A stretch of 64,000 nucleotides of DNA from Protea cynaroides (Eukaryota > Streptophyta > Magnoliopsida > Proteales > Proteaceae): contig CM053267.1 of NCBI GenBank assembly GCA_028583415.1, positions 45,673,390 through 45,737,389 on the forward strand. Direction: 5' to 3'. Below, in pieces: positions 33,145 through 45,599 of the stretch. A model generated the notes under the pieces. That model was not told the origin of the DNA, did no database searches, and worked only from the letters and a program-made list of their open reading frames with translations. Position 1 is the stretch's first letter. Every line of letters begins with the position of its first letter. Both the position numbers and the translations under genes were made by a program.

Positions 33145-34801
33145 TCAATGCTTGGGGAAGATAATCACTCCCAATTTCTGTCGCAAGTAATCAAACTGAT
33201 CTCTGGGAAGTGGCTTTGTGAAAATATCTGCAATGCGCTCTGCTGTGGGTATGAACTCTAACTGAACTTCTCCTTCGAGAACTTTCTCTCTCAAGAAGTG
33301 ATATTGAATCGCTATGTGCTTCGTCCTGGAGTGCATAACGGGATTTTTAGATATATTTATGGCACTAGTGTTATCACAAAACATAGAAATAGGTTTCTTT
33401 GACTCAATGCTGAGATCCTTCAACATCTGCTTCATCCATAATACCTGTGTGCAACATGAGGTAGCTGCAATGTATTCTGCCTCTGCCGTAGATAATGATA
33501 CTGACTCCTGTTTCTTACTGTGCCAAGCCACCAAATTTCTTCCAAGATAAAAAGCACCGCCACTAGTGCTCTTCCTATCATCAACACATCCTGCCCAATC
33601 TGCATCTGAGTAAGAAGATAATTCCAGATCCTTGCTTTTTGCATACCAAAGACCATAGTCCATAGTCCCCTTTAGATATCTGAAAATTCTTTTCACAGCT
33701 ACAACGTGTGTCTCTTTTGGGCCAGCTTGATATCTAGCTACCATGCAAACGGATCGTAGAATATCTAGCCTTGTAGCAGTTAAGTAAAGTAGACTTCCAA
33801 TCATTGACCTATACATAGTGTGGTCAACTGATGGAGAGTCATCCTCTTTGCTTAGCTTACAGCTTATCATCATTGGAGTGCTCATTGGTGTACAGTCTTC
33901 CATTGTGAATTTCTTCAACATTTCCTTCACATATTTAGTCTGAGATAAAAAGAATCCATTCTTTAACTGGCTGATCTGTAGACCTAAAAAATAAGATAAC
34001 TCTCCAATCATAGACATCTCAAACTCATCTTGCATTCTTTGAGCAAAGTCTTGACATAATTCATCCTTTTGGCCCCGCAAAGATGATATCATCTACATAT
34101 ACAACCACAACCGTCGATTGCCATCCATAGATTTAACATACAAATTGCTATCAACCAAACCTTTCTTGAAGCCCAACTTACAAAGATAAGTATCCGGTCC
34201 GGAATACCATGCTCTTGGTGCTTGCTTCAACCCATACAATGCTTTCTTAGGTTTACACACAAGTGTAGGGTCCTCACTCAGTTGAAATCCTTCTGGTTGC
34301 TCTATATGCACCTCTTCTTCCAAGTCTCCATTCAGAAAAGCTGACTTGACATCCATCTGATAAACCTTGAAGTTCTTATGCACTGCAAAAGCAAGAAACA
34401 TCATGATAGCTTCCAACCTAGCCACAGGAGCAAATGTTTCTTCAAAGTCAATTCCCTCAACTCCGAGCATATCCTTTGCAAACTAATCCGGCCTTGTTTC
34501 TTACAATTTTTCCATCTTCATTGAGCTTGTTCCTGTAGACCCATTTAGTGCCAATGACATTCTTGTTTGTAGGCCTTGGCACCAATTCCCAAGTTTTGTT
34601 TTTCTCTATTTGATCCAACTCTTCATTCATTGCTTTGAGCCAACTTGCATCTTCACATGCCTCCGCAACCGATTTTGGTTCAATATGAGATAGTAAAGAA
34701 AACATTTGTTTTGGTTGTCTCACATTTCTTGTTTGCATACCGGCCGATGGATCACCAAGAATTAATTGCTCGGGATGATTTTTTTTACTCGCTTGAGCCA
34801 C
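33145..34801 (-). pseudogene. Copia reverse transcriptase and RNase H
   Basis: Three nearly adjoining frames. 34457-34801 has the RT start (AMNEELDQIEKNKTWELVPR, WVYRNKLNEDGKIVRNKAGL). 34093-34470 has FAPVARLEAI, QMDVKSAFLNGDL and LYGLKQAPRAWY. 33145-34092 (315 aa) has ELSYFLGLQI, YRSMIGSLLYLTATRLDI, SDADWAGCVDDRKSTSG, SLSTAEAEYIAA, FCDNTSAINISKNP and DIFTKPLP. The YVDD active-site motif is encoded at the join near 34080-34105, where a single extra G shifts the frame; another small break is near 34460. Apart from these, RT and RNase H are intact, so the element is young or was active recently. The two frame breaks may be sequence errors. Confidence 0.92.
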
Positions 34802-36390
34802 TTTTGTTCTCGCCTATCCGCCTCCCGAAACTGACCGCTCTTCTCTTTCTTACGTATCAACCACTGTTCTCCGTTTCGGCACATTTGTCACATTTTGCTC
34901 TTTTTCTATTTCACCGTCATTTTTCTCACTATCCAAGTCTTCAAAAATATGAGGATCACCGATTGACTCGGAGTTGAATTTTTATGCTCATCTACTCTCA
35001 CATCCGAACTCTCAACGATTTTACCAAGCTTCTTGTTGTAACATTTATATGCTTTGCTTGAGGTAGAGTAGCCAAGAAAAATTCCTTCATCTCGCTCGAT
35101 CATCAAACTTCCCTAAATCATGATTGGTGTTTTTTATATAACATTTACTACCAAACACTTTGAAGTGCTTTCTTTGTGGCCTTTTTACCAAACCATAATT
35201 CATAGGGAGTTTTGTCTTCATGTTGTCTCAACATACACCCCTTCGAACATATATCTTGTTGTATGTACCGCTTCTCTCCAGAATTTATTCCCCATGTCAT
35301 TTTCTCGTCAACATAGTCCCGGCCATCTCTTGAACAGTTCTATTCTTTCTTTTCGCAACACCATTCCGTTGTGGTGTTCTAGGAGCTGAAGTCCCGTCTC
35401 TTGATGCCATTCTCGGAACAAAAATCTGCAAAATTAATCCGGTGTATTCTCCTCCCCGTCGGACCTTAAACATTTAATTTTCTTTCCTGTCTCATTTTCA
35501 ACTTGAGCTTTGAAGATTTTAAACTTTGCAAGAGCCTCGACTTATTTTTCAAGAACATTACCCAAGTCATTCGGAGTAGTCATCTATGAATAGAATAAAG
35601 TACCTCTCTCCTGAGATGCTCGAGTTCTCACGGCCCACATAGATCCGTGTGAATAATCTCAAGTGGTTGAGTAGTATGGTGATCTTTTGGTTTAAATGAC
35701 ACTCTTGTTTGCTTCCCTTTCGACAAGATGGACATATGCCATTGGTTGGCTTCTTCAAAGATGGGATATCTCTCACAAAGCATTTTTATTGGAAATCTTT
35801 ACTAAATTTTCAAATCCAATATGCCCTAGTCTTTTGTGCCATAGCCATATTTCTTCTTCGGGCTCAACATGCAATTTTCTTGAAAATCTTGAGACAATGT
35901 ATAAAGATTTCCCTGAAATTCTCTTTCCAGTTGCCATCAATTTGCCCTTGTCGGTTCTTCGAATCTCACATCCTTGATCACCGAAAATTAATCGTGGCCC
36001 TTATCACAAAGCCGACCGACACTCAATAGATTATGTTTTCAAGCCCGAAACATAGAGAACTTCATGAGATTTTACCTTCCCATTGTTGAGGCTAATGCTT
36101 CCTTTCCCAACAATCTTTGCACCCATATCATTACCAAACTTGACTGAGCCTCCTTCATAATGTTGAAGTTTCAAGCCTCTTACTATCTCCCGTCATATGA
36201 CTCGAACATCCACCGTCAAGAATCCATGGTGTAGAATTATTTTGTGCCTTGAAAGCTGTCTGTACAACCAAAGAGCTATTTTTTCGAACTCGGACCCTCT
36301 TATTTGATTTAGATATTTCATCTTGCTTCGTCTTGGAATCTTGCTTCTAATTCCGTCATCTTGTCTCCGTGAAGGTGGCATAGGGGGGAA
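34802..36390 (-). pseudogene. Copia integrase and protease, broken into short frames
   Basis: Pieces in order on the minus strand: TPWILDGGCSSHMTGDS (protease, catalytic DSG read as DGG) near 36190-36230; LKKPTNGICPSCRKG and RYFILFIDDYSE (integrase, 35567-35776); DEGIFLGYSTSSKAYKCYNK (integrase C-terminal part, about 35025-35100). Frames change every 100-200 bases. The breaks sit at places where CAG/CTG would be expected and CG/CCG is found, so much of this decay may be artefact. Confidence 0.8.
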
Positions 36391-36869
36391 AGATGGTTCT
36401 ACAGTTCCTTGCTATATGCCCAAAATTGTTACAGCTTATAGCATTCAACAAAATTTTCTTCAAGAGGGGCAAACCGATTTACGCTTTCAAATCTAACTTG
36501 ACTCAGATTGAACTTGCGGGTAGCTATTCCGTGACCATAAGTATTGCATTTATAACAGTAACCATGAAAATAAGATCTTGGCCTAGAAGGAGCCACATAC
36601 CTCATCCGTCTCGCAATGCATTGGGATAATTTCTTTCATAGATGTTAGTTTTTTTAACTCTCCTACCTTGCCTTGCATTGTTGGTCGAGGAGTAGGAACA
36701 TGGTTTTCTTTTTTTATCATAAACCACAAAGCAGCCTTGCCCTTTTCACTCTCTTTCACAAAAGAGATGGAACATTTTCTATTTGAGTTTGCATTATTTG
36801 AAGTCTCTCCCTTATCAAAACCAAGACCAAATTTTACATTGAAAGGTCTTTGAGAATTTATAATCCCAT

Positions 36870-38402
36870 CTAGCTTTTCGCTACTAGGATGTATTGTAGT
36901 GTTGCTTGGCTCATCGATTTGTTCAATTTTTGTTGTCTTTCAAACTCTTCTATTTCATATTCATTCACCTTTGCTTTTAACAAAATAAATTCCTTCTCAA
37001 GCTCTTCAAATTTACTCATCACAGGGGCTTGTGTTTCAAGTTGAGCTCTCAAACCTGTATTCTCAGTCATTAGTTTGGAGTGGTCCCGTAGATACCCGTC
37101 CAATCGAGTCTTGAGATCTTCAACAATTTTCTTGGATTCAACAACTTGAATTCTCAAATCTTGAATTACCTTTTTCTGTTTTTTTAACTTCTTGTGAGGC
37201 AAGCTTGTTATATTTTCTTTCTTTCTTAAGTTCCTTCATAGCTGCGAGAAACTCTTCTTCAAAATTTACCTCACCTTCTTCTTCATCACGAGCTTGAAAT
37301 TTCATTCCCTTTTTCTTCTTCACTACTAGAGATAGATTCCACAATGCCTTCTTCATTGCTTTTTGAGGAGAATTTTTCTTTAGTTGTGTTCTTCTCTTGA
37401 TCTTCAATGTAAACCATGAACAAAGCCTCACTAGGCTCATCTTCTGAGATTTCATCAGAGTCATCATCTGAGGATTCAATGCTTCTCTTAGAGATAAAAC
37501 TCTTTCTGTTTGACCTATTTTTCTTGAAGTTGTAGTTTTTCTTTCCCTTAAACTTGCTTTTTCTATCATCTTCATCATCAACATCAAACTTACTCTTCAT
37601 TGGGCGCTTTGCAACAAAGTGTCCAACTTTACCACAATTGAAGCATTTGAATGGAAGCTTGTTTTTATACTTTCCTGTACCATTTTTCAATTTTCTAGTG
37701 AAATGAGTTGTGGCTTCATCTTCACTTTCTTCCTCATTTTGTTTTTCAAAAATCTTGACTTCTTCATAGCCTTGAAAGCTACCCGCTTGTCACTAGTGGT
37801 TCCTGGATCAACCTTCATCTCAAAAGTCGTTAAAGCTCCATGAATTTCATCAATAGTAACCTTGTTCCAAGTCCTTTGTTTCTTCAAGAGCGATACTTTT
37901 GACTCAAATTTTGGAGTGAGAGACCTCAAAATCTTCGACAAACAATATGACCTTTTAAATCTTCACCAAGTCCTCTAATGGAATTGACCACTTCATTAAC
38001 CCTGTTCATGTATTGATTAATGGTCTCATCTTCATTCATCTTCGATTCTCAAACCGACCTCCGAATGTTTGTAGCTTGACTGTCTTGATTTTCTTATCTC
38101 CTTCATATATGTTGATCGGTCCGTCCCATACTTCCTTTCTTTGTCTTGCAGTCCATGATTTTAGCTTACTCACTATTTGTCGGTCCCCCTTGAATGGCAT
38201 TGAGAGCCTTTCTATTGTTCTCAAAATTCTTTTTGTCTACAACTGTGGGAGCATTTGTATCATGTGGAGTGTAGCCATTCTCTACAGAAGCCCAAACATC
38301 ATAACCAAGAGATCCTACATAGACCTCCATTCTTCTTTTCCAAAAGACAAAATCCTTCCCATCAAACAAAGGGGGCTTGTTTGAACCTTCTCCTGGTGAC
38401 AT
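36870..38402 (-). pseudogene. Sirevirus-like gag with zinc knuckle and coiled coil
   Basis: Starts MSPGEGSNKPPLFDGKDFVF (38402), the usual Copia gag opening. It continues in pieces (LRSLTPKFESKVSLLKKQ at about 37930; zinc knuckle CFNCGKVGHFVAKRP at about 37620-37660, last cysteine lost). It then has an acidic/basic linker rich in S, D, E and K, and a coiled-coil region (36870-37202, LKKQKKVIQDLRIQVVESKK...LRAQLETQ). Four or more frame breaks. The coiled coil after the knuckle is a Sirevirus gag trait. Confidence 0.8.
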
Positions 38403-38468
38403 ATCTTTTATTCCGATCTTCTCGATTCTTGATTAAAGTGTCCACCGAACCCGGGGCTCGATACCAAT

Positions 38469-39759
38469 TGATGAACTTGATATGACACCGAGAGGGGGGT
38501 GAATCGATTGTCCGAAACTTTTTCCCTATAAATTCAATGTTGTCCAGAGTCGTTGGATACCCGATTTGTCAATACACACAATTGTATGCAAATCCACATC
38601 GCTACCACTCGGTGGCGGTCTACCGGATTTGCACACCCATCCCGCAAACCATTCCACACACTCCAAAATATACCAAAAAAATAAACACACGGAACACAAG
38701 ATATTACGTGGTTCACCACCATAGTATGTGATGGGCCTTAAATGATAGTAAATCTTGAAACATCGATCTCGTCTTGATCATAGGCTTCCCATCTCCTTCA
38801 ACATCACCATGAATGAGTAATACGCAGCATATCAACCTCTCTCAGGGTTTCAACAATCCATTGATGCACAGAGAATAGGTGGATAGTGATGAATCCCCTC
38901 ACTGGAAACTCCGACAGGCAAAATCCCTCTTCTGTAGCTTCAAAACACACTTTTCAATTTTTTCCAGCCCTTTCACGACTCCCAACGGTGCCCAATAGAT
39001 AGGGCATTGAAAAATATGAATGCTGCAATTTGAACGGACCGATTTGGAGCTCGGATGAAGAAGATATGGCAATTTGAAAATTGGCTAATCTCGGATAAGG
39101 AAAGAGAATCTTTCCTTATATAACCTGCACCTGCGCCGCACCGTAGCCGAGCCGCGTCTTTGTGGGCTGTCAGATGCGAATCTGAGAGGTGAGGATCAGT
39201 CCTCGCCGCGGATCTTGGATCTCCTTCTCTTTTTCTTGACGAAAAAGCCCCTATACAACTTGTGAAATGCCGAAATTGCCCCTAAACAACTTATGAAATG
39301 ATTTTTTCGAGCGATTCGACAGAAACTGCGATATCTCTCTCATCCGATGTCGAAATTGAGTGATTCAAGTTGCGTTGGAAAGCTAACTCGATGCTCTACA
39401 TATTTCCAATGCTGGATCTCCATGAACCTGTTGCGGGACCCACCAAAAATAGACCCAAAGTTAAAACTCTGTCAAACCTTGGAATTTGAACCTGAAACTT
39501 TGTGTGCATGCATGCCAAGTGCCGTGGGCTGCCGTGTTGGCATGTCACTTTGTCACCATACCTGTGGGTCCCACTCACATTTTTTCTCTCTCCTCTTTCT
39601 CTCTCTTCTGATTCTCTCTCTTCTTTCTCTCTCTTGAATTTCTCTCTTTAATTGCATGACGAACCACAAGACTACAACCAGTATCAATCTACAACCAGTA
39701 TCAATCTCCCTCATCAGACTTGGTCCGAGTTGCCGACAATGACAATCCAAAGTGCATCA
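38469..39759 (-). repeat. 5' LTR of the Sirevirus-like Copia
   Basis: 1291 bp, starts tgatgaacttga and ends agtgcatca. Identical in layout to 31220-32895 except for the deletion of about 385 bp at 38731-38740. The part 38469-38730 shows many CAG/CTG to CGG/CCG differences from its partner; the part beyond shows almost none. Confidence 0.88.
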
Positions 39760-40478
39760 TTTCATTCCTGAACTCTTCCCATTTTGTGCTCCAATGGCGG
39801 AGGGTACTCGTTTCCGCCAGCTGGATGAGTCGATTAAACAGCTTGGGGCGACGGAAGCATCTCATGATGATAGTTTGGAAACCCTAAACTCTTCTCTAAT
39901 GGAACAATATCAGACCATTTACTGCGTTGGACGGTCGCTTGGAACATGCTCTACGTTTGGCCCCCACCACTAATCCACAACCTTTTCTTTCTCCGTCGCC
40001 ATCCCTTCAACCCACACCATCTGGTTCCTCTTCTTCTGTCTCCCTTGGCCCCATCCAGACTCATACTGTTCGATTGAAATTTTCCCGTTTCGATGGTGTT
40101 GATCCTACCCGCTGGATCTTTAAGGCTGAGCGTTTTTTTTATTACCATGGTACTCCGGATGATCAGAGGCTCCTGGTTTCTTCCTTCCACATGGACGGGC
40201 CAGCCCTCCAGTGGTTTCAGTGGATGCACCGTGATGCACAGTGCACCACTTGGACGAACTTCACCCATTCCTTGGAATCTCGATTTGGCCCATCGGAGTT
40301 TGAGGACCCCCTAGGTGCTCTGTCCAAACTCACTCAGACTTCCACAGTTGCAGCATACCAATCGGATTTCAAACTTTGCTCTTTCAGGGATTTTGATGAA
40401 CTTTTCCCACTCCCCATAAAACTCCTTTTGGGGGAAATGATCGAGTCATCTTCCATCTTAGAAGACTTACCAGCGTAG
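39760..40478 (+). pseudogene. Ty3/Gypsy gag fragment
   Basis: MAEGTRFRQLDESIKQLGAT opens the frame at 39795, followed after a frame change near 39930 by a 183-codon piece. This contains the retrotransposon-gag domain: LKFSRFDGVDPTRWIFKAER, FFYYHGTPDDQRLL, HMDGPALQWFQWM, and FGPSEFEDPLGALSKLTQ. It stops at 40478 after ILEDLPA, well before the zinc knuckle. No protease or polymerase follows. It is the downstream half of the Gypsy element into which the Copia was inserted. Confidence 0.85.
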
Positions 40479-40484
40479 TGTATG

Positions 40485-41749
40485 GCAAAGGAGAATGAGA
40501 AGAAATAAAGAAGAATTGGAGAAGAGAGAGAGAGAAGAAATGGAGGTGAAAACATACCAAATAAAAGGAGACTCCGACATTCTTGGTGTTGGCCGGAGAT
40601 TCTTGCTAGCCAGAGCAAATCGATAGCTTCAGTCGAACTTTAAAACGTAAGGGAAAAATGAAATCAGGTTTTCAATATATAGGTTTGGGAGGGTTAATTT
40701 GATCATTTCATCCCCTTCTAATTTTAAAAGGTTAATATACTCCCGACGACTCAACCCACTTCAATACTACCCTTGGGACCTGGAAATCCAGCCTATTATA
40801 ATCATTAGTAAATATAATTGAGAGGATTAATCAGGTTTTTTATTTATTTATTTTTTGAATGAATGACCTATTATTGCTGACGTTGTTTTTTTGGAATCTT
40901 CCTATGATGATGATTCTTCATTCGGTTATCTTCTAAAGGAAGCCAATTTGGTTGCTCAGTCATTTGCCTGGAAGGCCTTGACATCAATGGGGATTATATC
41001 AATGGGGATGATCAATTGATCTCCTTCCTCTCTTTGGTTTCATGACCTCTATTTAAATGAAGCCTTAGTTTGTATCTGCCCTTCCATTCAATAATTTTTC
41101 TTCTACTCAAAAAAAAAAAATTCCCTTTAATGAATGACCTAGATTTCATGCACGGTGATGCATGCTGGGAATCGTTTACACGATTTTGTTAACAGCCATT
41201 GGATAGTTACAATTAAGTGCTAATCATCCATGAAATACAGGTATATTGTACAGAGAAATCCATATACCCTTTAATTTATTTACAATAATAATCATAGAAA
41301 TATATTGGTACACTCCTAAACACTGACAAGATGAAGGGCAGGGAAACAGAACATTGGAAAGTTACATCGAAGTGATATTCAATGTAATTATATTTTCTGA
41401 AACCAGTCATCAACCTTTTTTTTTTTTTTTTTTTTTTTTTTTTGTGGCTTCTATTGTTTCCTCCAGCTGTTTCTAATCAAAAGTGGTCAAATTGGTAATT
41501 TGATGGTTCATTGTGGTCGTGCATTTTCTGTGGTCTTGTGATTGGGTAAGTCTTGGAGATTGGTTGATATTATCATTCTTATATATTTCTTATAATTTTA
41601 GGTAGCTAGCTAGTTTAGAATAGAGGAGAGATGATAATGTAACCCTTTCCCTGCAAAATCATTTTGCATGTATGATTTTATCTTCTCTTCACTGGGATTA
41701 TTTGGTAGGAGACACTTGTTGGATGCTCTGTCAGGATTACGATTTGGAC
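40485..41749. other. Intergenic stretch with a possible minus-strand first exon
   Basis: No established gene. On the minus strand there is a TATA-like tatatattg near 40672-40682 and, about 90 bp on, an ATG (40582) opening MSESPFIW before a donor gtatgt, followed by a pyrimidine-rich tract. This could be a decapitated gene start but nothing confirms it. A poly-T run of about 28 lies at 41415-41442. Confidence 0.25.
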
Positions 41750-42431
41750 TCCGTTGGGATCGATCCTGTGCAACACCCCGAGTCCCGCTATTCCAAAATT
41801 TGCTTTCAAAAAATCTAAGATTATGGAAAAATTATGCCGGGGGGGAGGGCATGCGGCTGTGGGCTTGCGGCTGTTGCTGCCTTGCGGGCCTGCTGCTGTG
41901 CTAGGTGCATGGCATGACTACTGGTGTCAGCCTGTGGCTGTGCCATGCAGCTGCCCATGTGGTTGGCTACCACTATGGTGTCGTGGCCCTCGGCTAGGTT
42001 GGCTACCATGGTGGCATGCCACCTTGGCACAGTGGATCCCACCCAGTGATTTTCTCTCTCCTCATCCTCTCTCTTCTTTCTCTCTACAATCTCTCTCTCT
42101 TCATTTAAGCTTCAAGATGCCGTAACACTACCTCATCATTAGAAACTCGACCACATCATCAGAGAAGCTATGTCACATCACCAGTGAGGTCCACAGACAA
42201 TCTCTCTCAGCAAATTCAAATGTAGAATATTATTCAACTCGCTGCAAACCATCTGAAACACACTATAAGAGATGTAGAACACTGTAAAATATACTGCTTC
42301 ATCTATGCCATTGCACTGACACTCTCTCTCCTACACTGACGCTCTCTCTCCTTATCCTCTGACTTAATGCTCACAAACACTGTCACATCAGTCAAATTGT
42401 CAACAATGACACCACAAAGTCCAACAGTCCT
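41750..42431 (-). mobile_element. LTR remnant related to the Sirevirus-like Copia
   Basis: ggcatgccaccttggcac...tgatccc-type sequence, ttttctctctcctc and, at the end, gtcaacaatgacaccacaaagtccaaca run parallel to the end of the LTR at 32640-32895. The rest is diverged, and a G/C-rich stretch (41830-41990) of ctgtggctg repeats is inserted or expanded. No internal region is attached. Confidence 0.5.
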
Positions 42432-43190
42432 GCTACCTGTGGAAAGCAAACGTTGAATTAATTTTAAAGCAGCACATAAAAGTGGAGAATTATTGTAAAG
42501 CAGCATATAATGGTGAACAATTGATTGTAATGCAGCATATAGAAGTGAATAAACAAAAGGAACGAGTCTAATCAAAGGAGAAGGAGGAAAAAAGAAAATA
42601 GTGAACCCAATAAAACAGGAAAAACGATAATGGAAGGATATACTCTAAAATTGGTTTTGTTGAAGAAGGACCAAGGAAGAAGATAAAGATAAACAGTGAA
42701 GTGAAGGATCTGGCAACTGGACAAGTTGGGCGCTTTCCATTAGATTCTCACTTCGTTCAATACACCAAACCATGTAACCAGGCATGTTATCAAGGAGGGT
42801 GCGGGTTGTACATGGTGGCGCACGGCACTGCTTTGTTATAATGTTCAATTAAAAATCATAAAAAGATATATTTATATCAATTTAAGGGAAACTTTGTCCT
42901 TAAATCAGTTTGGTCGAGGGGATATCATCTAATAGTTCTGTCTTAATAGACAGGGTGTGTCTGTTACAATCTTTGTACAAAATGGGAGATTTGAGTAATT
43001 GATTCAAGGAATCACATGACATTAGGGGTTAGTATAGGGGAGGGGCTTGTAATTTTCCCAAACTTTTGCTAACAAAAAATACAATAAAATATTGGAATTT
43101 GGAATTTTAGCTAAAAATGCTCATGCAAACTGAAAGAACAAGATTCAATTTGATTCCACCCAATGAATCAGAGGATGTCACGTTTGTATT
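42432..43190. other. Intergenic stretch, nothing recognised
   Basis: About 750 bp, no supported gene. Three similar phrases of gcagcatata / gcagcacataaaagtgga type occur at 42470-42545. Confidence 0.45.
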
Positions 43191-43401
43191 ATATAAACTG
43201 TGAAACCTACATGCAAATTTCGGGGACGAAATTTCTTTTAAGGGTGGGGGAGTTGTAAGACCCGCACTCCATAAACCCGATCTAAACCTTGAATTCATGT
43301 CGTAACAGGTCTTCCAATCATCACCAGACCAGACGGGACGAGCGGATGACAATCAGGTATGAAATCGGACCAAACGGACCAAATATGTATGAATTTACTC
43401 A

Positions 43402-44130
43402 TACCGGTCGACCGGTACCATCGACCGGTATAGTCTGCGCAGCAGACTACCAAGATCCGGAATCGGATCTCTACGGGTCCCACTTTCTAAAGTCCGAACC
43501 CTAGGACTTTCCTAATCCTAAGAGGCTTCCTAAACCTAATCCTAGCCTATCTAAACCCCTCTAAACCTCCTAGAATTCCTTTCATTAATCCTCATAAACC
43601 CTAGAGAGGAGAAGGAGATTGATGAAGGAGAAGGAGCTAGGAAGAAGAATGAAGAGCCGCCATTGCCGTTCGACGAAGAACGCCTTACGCAAGTCGACGG
43701 TAAGTGCTTAAACTCTCTCTCTCTCACATTATGACTCTAGCATGGTTGGGTTGCTTGGATCAATACCATGCAAGCAGGTATTGACCTAAACCCTACTTTG
43801 CCGTCAAACCCTAATTTAGTCGTTAAACCCTATATTCGTGTTCTAGGATGAAGACCATTAAAACTAGGACTTGAATGGAATTAGAAACAACTCTAACTCA
43901 ATGCTCAGACTTAGAATGTGTATGAGAAACCATGGAATCATTAGGAGTTGATCGACGACAGTCGAGAATCGAACGTATGGTCTTCCGGAGACATATCGGT
44001 CGACTATACCGGTTGCACCCTGTGCGACCGGTACTACGACCGGTACCTTCCAGGGGCTGGTCTGTGGGGACCGGCTAACCATACCGGTCGCAGGTTTCCC
44101 CACAGTGCTGCGACCGGTACCTGCGACCGA
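43402..44130. repeat. Cluster of cgaccggta / taccggtcg motifs
   Basis: A perfect 16-bp palindrome taccggtcgaccggta at 43403-43418, closely followed by cgaccggta at 43422-43430. Six or more further copies in both orientations lie at 43993-44130. They lie inside a Gypsy LTR and may be protein-binding sites of the element. Confidence 0.7.
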
Positions 44131-44520
44131 TCAGCTCTGTGAGATGTATTCTGTAATCTCGTTGGTTTTCGACCAATGTAAACCCTAATAAAAACTATTC
44201 TAACTAAACCCTAATATCATGTAGGACCTTGTGATAGCACGTTTGGACCTTGCGATGTAGGGCAAGCTATCAAACAAGCGTCAGGTAAGGGAATCAGACC
44301 TAAACCCTAATAATTAATGGACAGTAAACCGTTGTTAATAACTATGACTCTGTGGATTGATGTTTGTGCATACTCGCATGTCATCATTTACTTTCAGTTA
44401 TTATTATTGTTCATGCATACTCGCTGTGCTAGGATGTGACTATTAGGCATGTAATTGTTTTCGTTGGTGTGTGGAATGAGAAGGGTCTGGGGTTTGGGAT
44501 CATCCTCACACTAGCACCTT

Positions 44521-44960
44521 TTTGGAGTATTATGTCTTAGCATGCTTGGTGCGGGTAGGGTATCAGGGGGAGGACGTGGCACTGTGGTCTCCGGCCTAGT
44601 CACTAGACTCTAGCTTTATCTCTATGCCGTGGGGAGCTATGTTGGGATAGGGTCTACCTTGCGTATTGTTCTGTCTTAGTATGCTTGGTGCGGGTAAGGT
44701 ATCAGGGGGAGGACGTGGCATTGTGGTCTCCGACCTGACCATCAAACTCAAGCTCTATCTCTATGTCGTAGGGAGTTGTGCTGGGATATGGCCTACTGTG
44801 ATGACATATTGGATTGGTTAGTTGCGAGCCCAGTTTACAAGTCCTCGCCAATAGGGGCTTACGTGTTGGTATGGGTAGAGTATCAGGGGAAGTGTTGGCG
44901 GTGTTTGATCCGGACACCTTAGCTCTGTCTCTATTCCATGGTGGGTGCATGTGGGACGAT
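44521..44960 (+). repeat. Tandem repeat, unit about 153 bp, nearly three copies
   Basis: Copies start at the agcatgcttggtgcgggta / agtatgcttggtgcgggta phrases (about 44539 and 44688), each followed by ggtatcagggggaggacgtg, gtggtctccg and tctatgccgtggggag. A third, shorter and more diverged copy starts near 44870. Confidence 0.8.
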
Positions 44961-45599
44961 AATGATATTTGATCCATTAGGCAGCTTCACACACTCGTGT
45001 ATAGAGGTGCGATGACTGTCAATCCTTTCTATAGCACATTGCAAACTTAAAATCATACCATAATATAATATGATTGTTACTCATGCATATGAATGTAGAA
45101 TTGTCTGATTGTTTTACTGAACTAAGTTGTGAGCTCACCCTTGTATATACACCATTTTTAGATGTTAATGCAGGTTACACGGTGGATGATTAAATGAACG
45201 CTCCGACGTATGGAGGTGTTGCTGTTATGGATGTGCAAGCAGGAGAGGACGAGCATGACGCTTCATGCGAGTGCCCTTTCTGCGTGTATCTCTAGGATTT
45301 GGGTTTTATTTGGTTTATTTTATTTATTTTCAGTTAGGAATACAGTGATGTAAATATATTTATTTAAGTTTTGAGAATTTGAATAACTTGGTATTTTATT
45401 TAAATTTATCAATAGATTACTCAGTTCATTCTATTTAAGACTTCCGCTGTATTTATTATATTCTGATTGTGATTATGTGCAATGGTTTGTATGAGTGGAC
45501 ACAGTCTTATTGAGATCTTGGTGTGAATCGTTGGTTCAGTAACGGTTCACTCACACTTCTGGTTCAGCTGGAATTGGGGTGTGACATAAACTCTTTTGA

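Larger units (their letters stand above)
31220..39759 (-). mobile_element. Sirevirus-like Copia retrotransposon, full length, degenerate
   Basis: 8.5 kb with an exact 5-bp target duplication tttca (31215-31219 and 39760-39764). Long LTRs start tgatgaacttgatatgac and end in ca. On the minus strand the order is 5' LTR, primer-binding site (remnant ctcgataccaat at 38457-38468), gag with zinc knuckle and coiled coil, protease, integrase, reverse transcriptase, RNase H, polypurine tract (complement of atctccccctttgg, 32896-32909) and 3' LTR. Long LTRs and a coiled-coil gag fit the Sirevirus (Maximus/SIRE) branch. The pol end is nearly open, while gag to integrase is broken every few hundred bases. 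It is nested in a Ty3/Gypsy element. Confidence 0.9.
43191..45586 (+). mobile_element. Ty3/Gypsy 3' end: short internal tail, polypurine tract and LTR of about 2.3 kb
   Basis: gcaaatttcggggacgaaat (the usual last codons of plant Gypsy pol) is followed by the polypurine tract aagggtgggggag and then by an LTR starting tgtaagacccgcac at 43254 and ending ggggtgtgaca at 45586. Upstream internal sequence is lost after less than 200 bp and no second LTR is seen. The LTR contains clustered cgaccggta motifs, a tandem repeat of about 155 bp, and a short frame encoding GGVAVMDVQAGEDEHD near 45210. Confidence 0.75.
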
